From: Strongyloides papillosus
Taxonomy: Eukaryota > Nematoda > Chromadorea > Rhabditida > Strongyloididae
Assembly: GCA_005656395.1 (NCBI GenBank)
Contig: SRSI01000004.1
Location: forward strand, 186,001-250,000
Reading direction: 5' to 3'
Length of the DNA: 64,000 nucleotides
Within the stretch, counting starts at the first letter, position 1, and each line of letters opens with the position of its first letter. Positions 1 to 13,600 of this stretch are shown in pieces. A model generated the notes under the pieces. That model ran no database searches, was not told where the DNA came from, and was given only the letters and a program-made list of their open reading frames with translations. Made by a program: the position numbers and the translations under genes.

Positions 1-1867
1 TTTCTTTTTATTATAAAAAAAGGATGTAAAGTGTTTTAAAAATTTTTTTATTTTAAATCAATTATCATTTTATTTTAAATGAATCGTTTAAAAAAGTGTT
101 AGTGTTGTCATAACATAAAAGATAAAATTATATTTTTTTCTACAAAATGTTTAAAGTATTTAGTAAATGTTTTACCTTAATGAAAGTGTACTTTTCATAT
201 TATTTGTTGAGGCATGATTTTGGATTAAAAGATTTTCTTCTTTCCTTTATAAATAGTTTATTACTTCTTTAATAACTTTTAGTGTCTATACTTAAAAGAA
301 AAAGTAATATTTGTATATTTAAAAATGAAGTGAATGTAAGTTGTTAGTTAAGAATTGATAATAAATTTTTTAAAAAATATATTTTATCCAATTGCCTTCC
401 AAAAAGGTTTTAATACTTGATGATGTCATGAGAATATTCATCTATTCCACTTTGAAATATAATTTAGGTAAATTCATTTACGGGTTTTAGACATATTTCA
501 ATAGTTTTGACAACTTTTTTTACCGTCTTTTTTTCCTTATATAAATTGAATAATATTAAGAATTTTTAATAACAAATTTTAATAGTGATATTTTAACTAT
601 TCGAAAAACTTTATCCTAATATATAAATGATATAAAAATGGCATGATAAATAAATTCTCTCAAATGATATGTATAAATATATACGTATATATATCAAAGG
701 CAAATCTTTATGTAATGATCCAAAAAATTTTTATTAAATTTTCTTTATGATAAGAAAATACTTATAAACAGTCAATCAAATATAATAAATTGTAGTACTA
801 GCAACTACAGAAACCTAAAAATGTATTTATAATATAAAATTTTACACGGTTCAGAAAAACCGTTTATTGTTATAGTCTAAATTTTTATATTTTTTTTTAA
901 AATGTCTCTTTAAATTACAATACATGTGTATAAATATCAATACATTACGTAAATCCTTTATATAATGATAAATCTTAAAAACCTTAAAGCTTTTAAAATT
1001 CATTTGTTTTCTAATTGAATTTTAATGGAATTTTAGAATATTTTTATTACTTTAAAACAGTATTTTAACCTATCTTTAAGTTTTTTTAAGTTGCTATTTT
1101 TTGTACAATAGTAATTTATTCACAACTAAAAATTTCTATATACATATTTTTATAAATATATGTATTTAAAAATCATTAAGTTAATCGGAGATTAATTTTA
1201 TATCTAAAAAAATTATATCCGAGTTGTATAAATTATACTCTTTTACAATTATATACATATACAATTTTTTATGATTCGTAATTTTAAGCATTCATTTGTT
1301 GATAGAAAGTAGTGATTAAACTTCTGTCAAGAAAATTAAGCACGCTTCGGTAATAACTTTTTATATAATTTTAACGTTTATAAATATCCTGAAACTTCGA
1401 AATACTAGAAAAGAGTATTTTAATAGTTTATATGCTTTTGTCACATTTTAAATATTTTTGTTTTTGAATAAGTTTAATAAAATCTTTTCATTATTTTTGT
1501 TCCATATTTCATTATATATATATATCAAAGTACTTCTCAAAAATATTTATTTTTATATAATTCTACATATAATCCTTAAACTTATTATTATCATTAAAAA
1601 ATAATTTTCTAGAAGACTTATAATTTTATTAATTGACAGAACGATTATGTTTTTACTTTCCATATATTACAAAAAAAAATTTTTTCAACCGTATTATTTT
1701 TCTTTTTATGATATATTTTTATTACAAAAATCTTAAGATTTATCATAACACTATTGTTAATATTTTAAAAAAAATTTTTTATGATATACCTTTAAGCATT
1801 AAATTTTATTAAACATTGAAAACTTTTTCTCAATTTTTAAAATTTCCCTTAATTATTTAAAAGTAAA
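1..1867. other. AT-rich intergenic region, upstream of GPCR gene
   Basis: No open frame of useful length, RNA gene or repeat array is visible. The stretch is made of A/T runs and short AT dinucleotide tracts (for example around 680-700 and 1510-1530). It presumably holds the promoter of the receptor gene that begins at 1868, but I see no specific element. Confidence 0.6.
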
Positions 1868-3259
1868 ATGTCTACATTTCGAAATGAAACATATATTGAA
1901 ATTTTTCCTGCATATAAAGAACCAGAAACAACTGCATTCGTAATAGCTTTTGCATATATGATATGTCTCCTTGTTGGTATTTGTGGTAATACTTCGATGT
2001 TAACTATGATATGGTCATCTAAACATTTTTCAATAGATCAAAATAATAGTAACTCTATGGTTTACAGGAGAAGAAATGGTGTTTTGGTAGAGTTTTTTTT
2101 AAAATCATTACATTTATTTATTTTTATTTTTTCTATAATAATTTTATAGTCAAGCAGAAATGGAAATAGTATACAGCTTTATGTAATTGCTCTTTGTATC
2201 GTTGATACAATAACATTACTTAGTTTACCTTTAGGTATCTTACAATTTATTTTTTTAATATTTCACAATATATATTTATAGGAATGTCAGAACTCCTTGT
2301 TGGTTTTTGGATGTTTGGTAAATATTCATGTAAAGTATATCGTGTCTCAAATTCTGTAGGAAAGATGGCATCAACATTTCTAATAACTGCTCTTAGTATA
2401 GATCGTTATATGGCAATTGGAAAACCACAAGGTTTTAACAATAGAACAAATAAGCAAAATATAAGCATTGTTTTGTCAATAATGGTTGGTGCAGCATTAA
2501 CGTTATCACCTGTTATTGTAAGAGTATTTATTTTTATAATGATGTGTTATAATTATATATTTTAAAAAAAACTTTAGATTTATGCAACATCTGAAAAAAA
2601 GATACGTTCTCAAAAGTATACTCCAGAACAAAATACTACATTAGCTGTTATAATATTTCAATGTGTTGATGGGATGCCTTCAGAATTATTTTTATGGTTT
2701 ACAATATTAACATTTATTATAGGATATGTAATTCCTATGATACTACTTGTTGTAGTTAATGCTAAATTAATAATTAAAATTAGGTTTGTTTTAATATTCC
2801 TTAAAAATTTCCTATATTTTTAAATATAAATATTTTAGAGCTCATCAACGTGAGACATCAGTAAAATCTGTAATACCAATTAAAAAAATAACAACATACA
2901 TTATATCATTGGCTGTTTTATACTTTGCATGTTGGACACCATACTGGGTATCAGTTCTTTATGTAACATACATTGACATATCTAAAAGTAAAGATGGAAA
3001 TGTATTATCTGAAGACCAAAATATGAATCCTTATATGCTAATATATTTTACTCATATATTACCGTACGTCAATACATCTGTCAATTGGTTTTTGTATGGA
3101 AGATTGGCCAATTCAAAAGGTCATTCACCAGGATATTCAATAAATGGTTTCGCAAATTTGAATAGTGATAAAAGTGAGGTTTGTAATAATATTATTCATC
3201 ATGAAGCAAAGGTAAAACAAGAAAATGGTGAAAAACTGGTTATAAGAAGAATTATTTAA
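1868..3259 (+). CDS. Rhodopsin-family neuropeptide receptor (GPCR)
   Basis: Five-exon model: 1868-2059 or 2086, 2150-2234, 2282-2517, 2578-2783 and 2839-3259, giving about 379-388 residues, normal for a peptide GPCR. Seven hydrophobic segments are visible. Class A marks are present: GN in TM1, an Asp in TM2 (LCIVDT), the extracellular loop motif GFWMFG, a TM3 Cys (YSCKVYR) that can pair with the loop-2 Cys (FQCVDG), DRY at the end of TM3, CWTPYW in TM6, and NTSVNWFLY in place of NPxxY in TM7. The TM2-TM3 pattern and the NWFLY variant point to the nematode peptide receptors related to the somatostatin, allatostatin-C and galanin receptor groups. The ligand cannot be told. Introns are 47-90 bp with GT...AG borders and phases that close. 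The first donor is uncertain: two in-phase GT sites fit, at 2060 and 2087. It acts in the plasma membrane, probably of neurons or their targets. Confidence 0.87.
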
Positions 3260-4065
3260 TTTATTATATTTCGTCTAATTATTTTATCAGAAAAAGAATG
3301 ACATATTTTCTATACAAATATTTTATTTTCTTTATTAATAATATTGTTATAATATAAATATATAAAATAATATTTTATGTATACCTTCAATTTATATGTC
3401 ATTTTTATTATTTTTAGTTGTAGAATAGTAGAAAAATATAGATAAAGATGTGTAGCTATTTGAAATGCAATCAAAGAATAATAAAAAGACAACGAGTTCT
3501 AAAAAAATTGGGAAATTATAAGAATTAACCTAAAAGAAATCAATTTTTTAAGCTTTTAAAATATTTTAAAAACTAGAAAAATACGTGTATTGATCATATC
3601 ATAATACTTAGATAACAAAGATGCAATATAAAAGTATGATACTAAAGAATATTTGATGTTGTTAACTCAAAACAACCCGTGGAGAAATATGTATTATAAG
3701 CGTTTTTTTTAGTTTTAAAGCACAATACTTTTAAGTACTGTCTAGTAAAAATTTATATTTTAAACTAAGAAATTAGTATTAATTTTTGAGCAATTATTAT
3801 GTCGTTTGATTAGCTTAATAGTTTTAAATACATATATTAGCACGTGACATTTATTCTGAGAAATAAACATGTTCTAACGACTATGATATCTTTTTTTATT
3901 CCCCTTCTATATTTATAATTTTAATTAAATTATTTATTCATTTATATAATAATTATATATTTTTTATAGAATTTATTTGATAAAAAAACAACAAACAATT
4001 ATTGCGATAATTATAAGAATGCTAATTATTATATGATTTAAAAACAATAAATTAAATTTCCAAAA
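3260..4065. other. Intergenic region, GPCR to EPG-7
   Basis: About 800 bp between two same-strand genes. It should contain the 3' UTR of the receptor and the promoter of the autophagy gene. No RNA gene, repeat or clear motif is seen. A weak 60-codon minus-strand frame at 3310-3492 is Ile/Tyr/Leu-rich and looks like chance reading of AT-rich DNA. Confidence 0.5.
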
Positions 4066-7000
4066 ATGGTGCAATTATTCTACGTAAATTTTTCTGAAAT
4101 ATTTAATTTCAAAATGCCCCCTAATTCATCAGTACATGACTTACGATTACAAATATCTGAAGTAAAACATATTGAGTATCAAAATCAGGTAATTACAAAA
4201 TAAATATTATATTTAAATTAGTATACTTTTAAGCTTCTTCTACTACCGACAGGAGAAAATCTTGATCCAAATAAGATGCTTAACAGTTATACATCAGAAA
4301 CGGAAAGTATGGAATTACCAATTTTTTTATTTAATCGTAAGTATAATGAAGAAAATCCAGAAACAAAAGAAGAAGTAATGAAAAGAAATGAGGAATTATA
4401 CAACTATATTATTTGTGATATTGATAGTATGCTAAAAAATTCAAAAGATTATGTATCTATAAGCAGTGTCGCAAAATTGTTACATGGAGTTAAACAATAT
4501 GAGGAGAGAATGAATGAGATAATTAAACAAAATTATCAATATCACGAGTTACTTGACAATGGCTATAAAACATTTATAATAGCTATTTTGCATTCTCTTG
4601 ATATATTAATAAAAAAATGTGAAAAGAATGAGGAAAGAAGTAATGTTATACCAAATATCATTGAAAAAGGATTTGATATGTTAGGAAAGTTAAATGATAA
4701 ACTTGATTTATGTAAAAAAATTTTGATACCAATAAGTGTTTTAAAGACCTCAAAAATCAGATCAGATCAATATTGTGATGTTCCTATATCCCTTTATGAT
4801 TGGATTGATACTAAAGATCCTCATACAAGTTTAGAACAACTAGAAACTAGTACAAGATGTTATTTTGAACATGCAAAAACAGTCGATCTAAATGATGCAA
4901 AAAATGATCTCCTAAACGCAAAAGGGAGGATCAATAAACCAGAGATTAAGTGTATTAAAGGTTTAGAAGTTAGGATGACTGCTTTGCAATCTCACATGAA
5001 AAAAGTACAAGATATTTTAAATGATTTAAAAAAGAAAATAAAAGGATATGAAATGACTATGGGATCAACAGGGAGTGGAGTAAAGTTAACTCCTGATGAC
5101 CTATCAATTATAAATGATATAACGGAATTAAAAAAAAATGTTGAGGATGTAACAGTTATTACAAAAAAAATTATAGATTCAAAATATGAACTATTAACCA
5201 CAATATTACAGCGTCTTAAAATAGTTGTGGAACCAGTTAGCAAACAGGCAGGGGAAGCACATAATAAAATTGCTATGTTTGAAAGTACCTATGAAAATGT
5301 TGTTTTGAAAGGTGATCTTATAAAACAATTAAATGATGCACCATTGATGTTTGCTACTGCAACAACGGAAACATTTAGAAGAATATGTTTTTCCAAAGAA
5401 TTTCATGATTGGTTTGATATTTTTAGTAAAAAAGTTGAAACATTAGTCAATGAAGAAAATGAGAAGAGGGAAAAATTTAATCAAAATTTAAAAAAACACT
5501 TTTTAAAACAATTATTTACTGGTTTCGATGATTATTTACCTAATTTTTTGTGTGATGTTGTTAAAATAGATGATAGTATTCCATCAATAGATACAACAAA
5601 TCTTACGAATTTAAAAAAAGTACTCCCAGAAATGGAATCTGCAATAAAAATTGAAGCACCAAATATTTATAAGAAATTAACAGTAGAAAACAAAACTGAG
5701 TCAACAAATATTGTGTTAAGTAGTAGCATTATAAAACCAACGGGTCAATTATTAGAGGATGCAACATCAACAAGTCTACCAAAATATCCTAGTTTTACAC
5801 ATTTTATGAGTGGTGATGATAATTTAATAGGTTTCCAGAGGTCCACTTTTTTATCACCAACAACAACATTCCAACGTATTTCAGAGAAACCATTCGAATT
5901 AGAATTTGACAAACCAACACTATCAAAAACAAAAAGCATTTCTATATCGAATTCAACACAAAATATTAATCAATTTAGATTTGGTTCTGATGATCACTTC
6001 TCCAGTTTTGATGACTTACCTGGATATAGTGGATTTAGTCTAAATGAATTGTCAGAGGAGAATGTTATGGAAACAACTATTCAAAAGCCATATTCACCTG
6101 TAGAGATGACTAATACAGTTGTCTATCCACACACTATAAATTCAATTACACCACAAGAAAGTCAAACAAAAATTAATTTATCGGACGTTGAATTGTTAAA
6201 TCAAAAAATAAATAATTTTAATGAAACTGCTAATATTCTTTTTGGTGATTTTATTAATTTTGTTAGTGATTGTAAAAAATTGATTGCTCATAACAATGAT
6301 TGCAAAAATGCTTATAGATATGTAGTTAGTACATTAATGAAAACTCTTTGCAAAAAAGAAAATGAATTAAACGGTAAAATTTTGGAGATGGAAAATAAGT
6401 GTAATAATGTGACAACCATGTATGATAAATTAAAGAATGATACAGATGATATTATATCAGCAAAGGATAGTGAAATAGAAAAATTAAAAGAAGAATTAGC
6501 TAGAGCAAATGTTAAGATTCATTTAATTGAATGCCAGGCATTTGAAAATGAAGATAAATTAAGTGGGATGACTAAAAAACTTGATGAGATGAAGAGAGAA
6601 ATGTCTAGTATGAAAGAGGAACATGATAATTATAAAAGTTTCTATGAATCAAAGGTACAATCTAATCTTGAAACTTCAATTGTATTAAATAATAAAGAAA
6701 ATGGAAATTATTCGGAGTCAGATATTTCAGTATCCCTAGAAAGGGGTGATATTAGTGATTCGAAAACAAATGTTAATTCTGTTGGTGTACAAACAAGGCT
6801 TCACGGTGGTGATATAAAAGCTATGATATCATTGCAGGATATTCATGAAGGTTGTTCCGTTTTGATAATGTGGAACCCAACTTATGATGCTTATCTTTTA
6901 TCATGGTATGTTTTTATACTTAGTATAAGTATTTATATGATTGCTTTTAGTTCTACTAATGTTCTTTACTTTGTTAAAGAAACAAGTGTAGAGAGATTAG

Positions 7001-7182
7001 GATTAAGTAATCAAGATGCAAAGAAGAGAAGACATTCTATGATTGCAACTGTCTCAAGCCTTGAGAAATGCCAAATTAGGCGTGCGAATAACAGGTATAA
7101 ACTTCCTGTTGGAACACAATTTTATCGTGTTGATGTAGAGGTATTAAGATGGGATACAATCAAAAAAGGAGAAAAACCATAA
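4066..7182 (+). CDS. epg-7: FIP200/Atg11-type autophagy scaffold (EPG-7 ortholog)
   Basis: Exons 4066-4188, 4234-6905 and 6951-7182 give about 1008 residues. The short first exon matters: it encodes the start of the ubiquitin-like N-terminal domain, which ends at PIFLFN, the motif found at the same place in vertebrate FIP200 (RB1CC1). The middle is helical and coiled-coil prone, strongest over genomic 6340-6650, with a Ser/Thr-rich disordered stretch around 5700-6150. The C-terminus is the claw domain, with VLIMWNPTYDAYLL, then LYFVKE, and an end (NRYKLPVGTQFYRV) that closely follows FIP200. In the family this protein scaffolds the ULK1/UNC-51 autophagy initiation complex, and in C. elegans EPG-7 links SQST-1 aggregates to autophagosomes. 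The claw binds receptor peptides. The second intron (6906-6950) is 45 nt with no in-frame stop, so an unspliced transcript would still be open. Splicing it out restores the claw strand pattern. The downstream start at 4276 would lose the N-terminal domain. Confidence 0.9.
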
Positions 7183-7258
7183 TTTAGTATTCTAATTTTT
7201 CCATTTTAAATTTCTTCAAATTAACCTTAAAAAAATTTTTTACGAACATCCTTTGTTA

Positions 7259-7264
7259 AATAAA
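7259..7264 (+). promoter_or_regulatory. Candidate polyadenylation signal for epg-7
   Basis: AATAAA lies about 77 nt after the stop codon of the autophagy gene, a usual distance in nematodes. In DNA this AT-rich the hexamer occurs often by chance, so only its position supports the call. Confidence 0.4.
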
Positions 7265-10200
7265 TGATTTTGTATTGTATATAGAATAATTAATATATTT
7301 CTATCTAGGTTGCCTAGATTAAATAATTTTAACGTTCCCTCAAATCTATTAAAGAACAAAATAAGTGTATGTTTATTATATAGTAATTTAAGATATCTTT
7401 TGATAATAAAAATATACATGTGTGGTATTTTTTTTTACTTCAATTTAATATATTTTTAAAATTAAGTTTTCCAACTCAAGAAACAAACTTAGTGTTTTAA
7501 AAGAACCACAACATTTGATTAGATTAAACTTTGGAATCACCATAAAAAGAAATTCTTTTATTTTCAATTACCCTTGTACGGTATATCTTTATTATCAGTT
7601 AAGTGATAATAAAGTGGAAGATAATATAGAATTAGTTTGCTCTATCTCCGGGAAGAAAATTCATTGCCCAATTTTGTTTATTATACTCATCATTTTCAAT
7701 GATGAAATTACTTTTACAGCTTTTAATGAAACTTATACAATTTCAAAATATTCTAAGTATAATACATATATATTCTCAATACTAACTATTGTTTCTTTAT
7801 GATACAAAGTTATGTAATGAAAATTTTACCGAAATATATTATATATGATAATAAATAGAATAAATGAAATTTTGACTATTAAAAATTTTCTTTAAACAAT
7901 TTTAGTAATGGAAATTGATGTGAGAAATTTTTAGATATGATAATGATAAGAAATAATTTTTATTTGTATAAAAGATTAAGATTTATAAAAGACCCATCTA
8001 TGGTATATAAATAATTTGTTGTTTAATAACAAAATAAAGATATGGTAATTTAAAAATTTACAGTAATTATTATGATTTTTATATTTCAGCACATTTAACT
8101 ATTTGCACTTTGATGGATATATGAATATATAAATAAGTTTATAAAAAGTTTAAAACTATTTAATCCTTCTAATCAAACAGTCGTTTATAAATGATTATAA
8201 TTTGAGAATCTTCTCAAATGTTCCTATAACAAAGGAATAAATTAATATAAATCAAAAAGAATCTTTTTCACAGCATGCCTAATTCTTTTGAAGTCGAAGG
8301 ATGAGGTCAAAATAAATTTATAAATAAACTTTATTATATCGAATGATTATATTTTTTATAGTACTTTTTTGGATGTCCTTATAGAGTTTTGTTATACTTG
8401 ATCAGTTACTAAACATTTTTAGTAGTATAATTTAATTTATAAATTAACTTCCGTTCAAATAATTTAAATCTTGATAAGATTTAAATGGAAATGAATTGGC
8501 AGAATAATCTTATTTTGACTGTTTGTAAAAATATTTTTTTGTTATCATTATATTTAAAACGTAAGAATCTTAAACTTAATGGGAAATATATTTTAAAATA
8601 TTTTTACTTAATAAAGTTAATATCATCTATCATATACTCCTTATTTTAGTACATTCTTCATATTCTAATAATGTTATATATTAGGGATATTACTATTATT
8701 GCCGAACGTCACTCATTTGTATTCTTTTTTACAATAATCTTATATATATTCCTTAATTTCTACTTATTCTTTCACTTAAAAATAAACACATAACAATATA
8801 CCTTCTCATACGGCAATAAAGGTTTCTTTTTTTATTAACAATGTTCACTTTTACAATGTATATAGAATATTATCAATAGCCTATTATTTATCATATTATT
8901 AGGACTGCCAAATTTATAGTTGCAAAGAGAGATTTTTAAAACATTTTATGCAGTTTCCTTTTGTTATTTTTATAGATAAAAGACGGTAAAGATAGTAATA
9001 TACTTCTGTAAATTGACAATATACCTTTTTTTAGAACAATATAATTGTTATAGATATTTTTTGAGAAAATTACATCACAAGGTTTGATATATGTATAGTG
9101 TATAAAATCAAGTAAATTTTAATAATAACTTTTAACATCTTTCATCCATAACATTTAAATCATTTTCAAAGTATTTATTTTCTATTTTAATTAGTAGTAT
9201 AATAAATTAACAAGTCTTCTTTTCTTCAAAAGGAATTATAACAACTTTTTTTAATCCAAGCTGTGATATATTATAAATGGTAAAATTAAAGGTATTTCAT
9301 TGGTAAGATTGGGAGTAATTTATCATTCTCACACTTTGATGTCACATAATTCATCCCACAAAAATATTACTTTTTTTTCATTTTTAATTTTGGTTAAAAT
9401 GAGAACGGAAATGTCATTTAGGTATCTATCACTTTTTTTTAATTTCTTCATTCAAAACTTTGAAGGTGAGCCATCTTAACAATAATAAAAAAAATTAATT
9501 TTCTGTCAGACAATTGAAGGTAAAATTGTTTTTGATTAAATTAGATTTATTGTATTATTATTAATTATTAAACATTTGCAAAGTACATTCTCTAAAAAGA
9601 TACTCCTTGAATTTCCTTTTAATCAAGTAATGTTGTTACAACTTTTTCTGGCACAAGATACGCCTTCTCATTTATATTCGTTAATTTAAAAACTTTTCAT
9701 CCATCACATCTCATAATTATCTTTGTATTTTTTAATTTACCTTATTTTAGATATTTTTTCAATCATATTATGCAATGTTGGAATATTATAATTTAATTTT
9801 TACTTATATTGCTAAATTTAATTAAAAAAGTTCTTCTGATTACAAGATAATTACAATATAATATTTAATGAGTAATATTTATAATGATACAATATTATAT
9901 AAATTAAAATCATGCCTCTTTTGTTTAGGGAACTTTCTCTGATAAGTTATATACTTTTCAAAGATATCTTTATATGAAACTCCGCCTAAAAATCTTCTTA
10001 ATCTAAAAGCTTTCAACAGCATTTTATCACTTTCTAACTTCTTCCCGACACAAATACTACTACTATATATTTAATAAACAGTTGTAAGCGTACGTGGTTG
10101 GTAATAAAATATCAAGAAATAGGCATTTTATAATTTACTAACAATTATTTACATTTTACAAATCATTGTAATAATCATAGACATAATTAATATCATTTAT

Positions 10201-10643
10201 CTAGAGACAAAAAATTTATAAATATTTTAAATAGTACTAAAATTTTACCATATTTGCTGGTTTTTAATATATATTAGTAGTAATAGTTTTTAATACTTTC
10301 TAGTTGTTATTGATAAAAATTTTTAAATTTGTTGTTAAACAAATCTTTTTTACATTTGTTAACAAAATTTTTATATGTAAACACCTTTTAAGAAAACATT
10401 TGTAGTTTACGTTATAAACATTTCGATCCTGTGAGTAATTTACATTTATATGTATTTGTATTATAATCATTAAAAGAAAATTATATAGTGATCGGTAGGA
10501 AAGCGGTCCCATGTACTGACAATCAAGTTAAGATAATTTTACCATATATAATCAATTCAAATATTTTTACTTCTTTTATTATACACATTCATTATATTTA
10601 CAATACTTTTTTTATTTGACTAAAAAAAATTTTATTTAAGGTA
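7265..10643. other. Gene-poor intergenic region, epg-7 to netrin
   Basis: About 3.4 kb without a convincing gene. A 95-codon frame at 7515-7802 starts at TTG, is dominated by Ile, Phe, Tyr and Asn, and resembles no family. A 70-codon minus-strand frame at 10300-10512 is similar. The region probably carries netrin regulatory sequence. A slightly less AT-rich patch lies near 9290-9370. No RNA gene or repeat is recognised. Confidence 0.5.
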
Positions 10644-13600
10644 ATGTTTTATTATCTGTTCCAGAACGATTGGATAAATAAATGCAAAATGTTTTTTTTA
10701 TTTTGTCAAATTCTAATTTTAATAAAATTAAATGATGGAGCCTATTTTTCACAATTTTCTATGAAACAACCAGATCACGACCCATGTTATGATTCATCTG
10801 GACGGCCAATTAGATGTGTTCCTGATTTTATAAATGCCGCTTTCGGTAAACCAGTTATCGCTTCCAGCACCTGTGGTGTTAACGGTCCTTCAAAGTATGT
10901 TTTACTAATTGTACCATAAAGATATTAATTTTTATTTGTAATGAAATTACCTAATTCATTGGTAGAATTCTTTTACCAAAGATAAATTACATTCACATTT
11001 TATTATCAGAACTATTTTTAACTTATACCAGTTTTCATTTTATGAGATATATTTACTTTTTAATTCTTGAATATTACCTCAATTACCTTTCTCTCTCTCC
11101 ATATATATATACTGTCATTAAAAGTCAATCTTTAAATATATTTAATATTACTTTTAATGTCACATTATTTGATAATATTTTATAAAAATAGGGAAAAATG
11201 TCTATGATAATGGAAATTACTATGTTTAAAGGGATTTTTTAAGTTAAAATATGTGACAATGCCAAATGTATCAAAATACAGACATGTATGAAGTAATAAA
11301 TACCTAGGTGACTATTAATAATATCCTTTGATAGACATATATCCTTTTCCTATATCTTTTGTTTTTACAAGTGCCACTTTTTAAAACTTAAGGATGGCGG
11401 TAATTGATATTTAGATACTAAAACAAAGAATATTTTTATATATCAAAATATAAGTTGATTCTAATCCAATTCCATTGTGAGGAGATAAAAAGACAACTTT
11501 AAGATGATGCGTCATTTGTCATGTATTCATTAATTAAATAATAGTAATATTAAAAGGTACTTGAAATTTTTGATTAACAATAAAAATGGGATAATGAAAA
11601 CTCATTCATCGGTTATGATTATTTCATTAATATCCTTATAATCCTTACGTAAGTATTCTTACCTTTCTTTAACTCCTATTATTCAACCATAAAATTGAGT
11701 AAATGAAAAGGCTTTTACAAATATCGTTTTTCTGATTGATTAATAATTAATTACTAAATTTAGCACTTTTTCATAGAATAATCCTGATTTGTTAAATCTT
11801 TTCATTCTTTTTATTAACCGCTTATACAATATGTAAAGCTAGAATTTGACACATGTTATTCTATATCTATTTATGACTATTGTTTACATATATGTCAAAT
11901 GAATTTAGGCATCAAGCTGTTACTGTTAATGAGAAAAATAATATCAATATGCTTAAGGGTGATTTAAAGATGTTAAGGAGGATTAAAAATGACCTTTAAT
12001 AGTTATAATATAATTTAAAACAAAAGAACAAATAATTTAATGTGATAAAATTTCAGATTTTGTGCCATTCGTGAAAGTGCTAATGGTTTAATTCGTGAAG
12101 TCTGTGATATATGTGATGGTGCCATTAAAAGTAAATCTCATCCAGCATCATTGTTAACGGATTTAAATAATGCTAGAAATTTGACTTGTTGGATTTCTGA
12201 GCCATCAATTAATCCAAATGAAAGTGTTACATTAACTGTATCACTAGGAAAAAAATTTGAACTAACGTATATTAGTATGCAATTTTGTAATAGAATAGCT
12301 GATTCAATGGCAATTTATAAAAGTGTTGATGGGGGTAAAAATTGGATACCATTTCAATTTTATTCCTCACAATGTATGGAAGTATATGGACGCGAATCTA
12401 AAGATACTATAAGTCCAAAAAATGAACAGGTAATTTATAAAAATAAGGAAAATTGTTATAATTATATTTTTAAAGGAAGCAATTTGCACAAATTCTCATT
12501 CATTATCACCAACAGCAAGTCGTGTAGCATTTGCAACATTAGAGGGTCGTCCGTCTGCTTTTCGTTTTGAACAATCACCAATTCTTCAAGATTGGGTAAC
12601 TGCTACTGATATAAGAATTGTCTTTAATAAACCATCAGCAATGAATGAACAACTCTATGTTATAAGTGATTCTAATAATATTACTGATGAAATATCAAAT
12701 GATATGATTGCAAAAAGTTACTATTCAATGGCTGAATTAGCAGTTGGAGGACGTTGTAAATGCAATGGACATGCTTCACGGTGTATATATGACAAAAAAG
12801 GACAATACACCTGTGATTGCAAGCATAACACTGCTGGAAATGATTGTGAAAGATGTAAACCTTTTCATTATGACAGACCATGGGCTAGAGCAACATCTGA
12901 AAGTGCCAATGCATGTGTCGGTAAGTTTTATAACTCTAATTAAATTTTATGCATTGTTTGCTAAGTTATTTAATATGTAAAGTAATAATTTGCTGCTTAT
13001 AATGAAAGAGTTAGGATTAAAAAAGATACTGTATGACTATCATTAAAAAAGAGAAGCTTTTAAGTGTGAATGATTCAATTTTTCCTTATATATTGTATAA
13101 ATTAAATTTAAGATGGGAGATTAGTATGTAAACAGAAAATAAATAAAACAAAATATAATAAATCAAATATTCTTTTCAATACTCCCATAAGAGTTAATTT
13201 TTGAACTAAAATTAACATCTATAAAGAGTCATTTTTCATTCGTTTTACAAAATATACTATGTGTTAGCCGCTTTACTTAGTGAGCTGTCATTTTATAAAT
13301 TGAATATTTTTTTTATTATATATATGTATTTTTAACAAAAGGTTTATTTGTAAGCAATACCATGTATGATTAAGTAAAACTTCTTAAGGGTATCCCTCTA
13401 TAAGTGTGAAAAATTTAATTGTACACTTTTGTTGATTTGATAAAAGTAGGTTAGGATAGAAAGTAATTTTCTTTCCTTGAAGGTTTTGATTATTGTATGA
13501 GAGTATCCTGCTGTTACATATAACTATAGATAGGTATATGAAATATTACATATTTAAAGTGCCTATTTTGAGGGAACAAATATAAAAAATAATTATTTTT

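Noticed and set aside
7515..7802. 95-codon plus-strand frame after epg-7
   Set aside because: It has no ATG start, is Ile/Phe/Asn/Tyr-rich as expected from AT-rich DNA, and shows no motif or splice partner.
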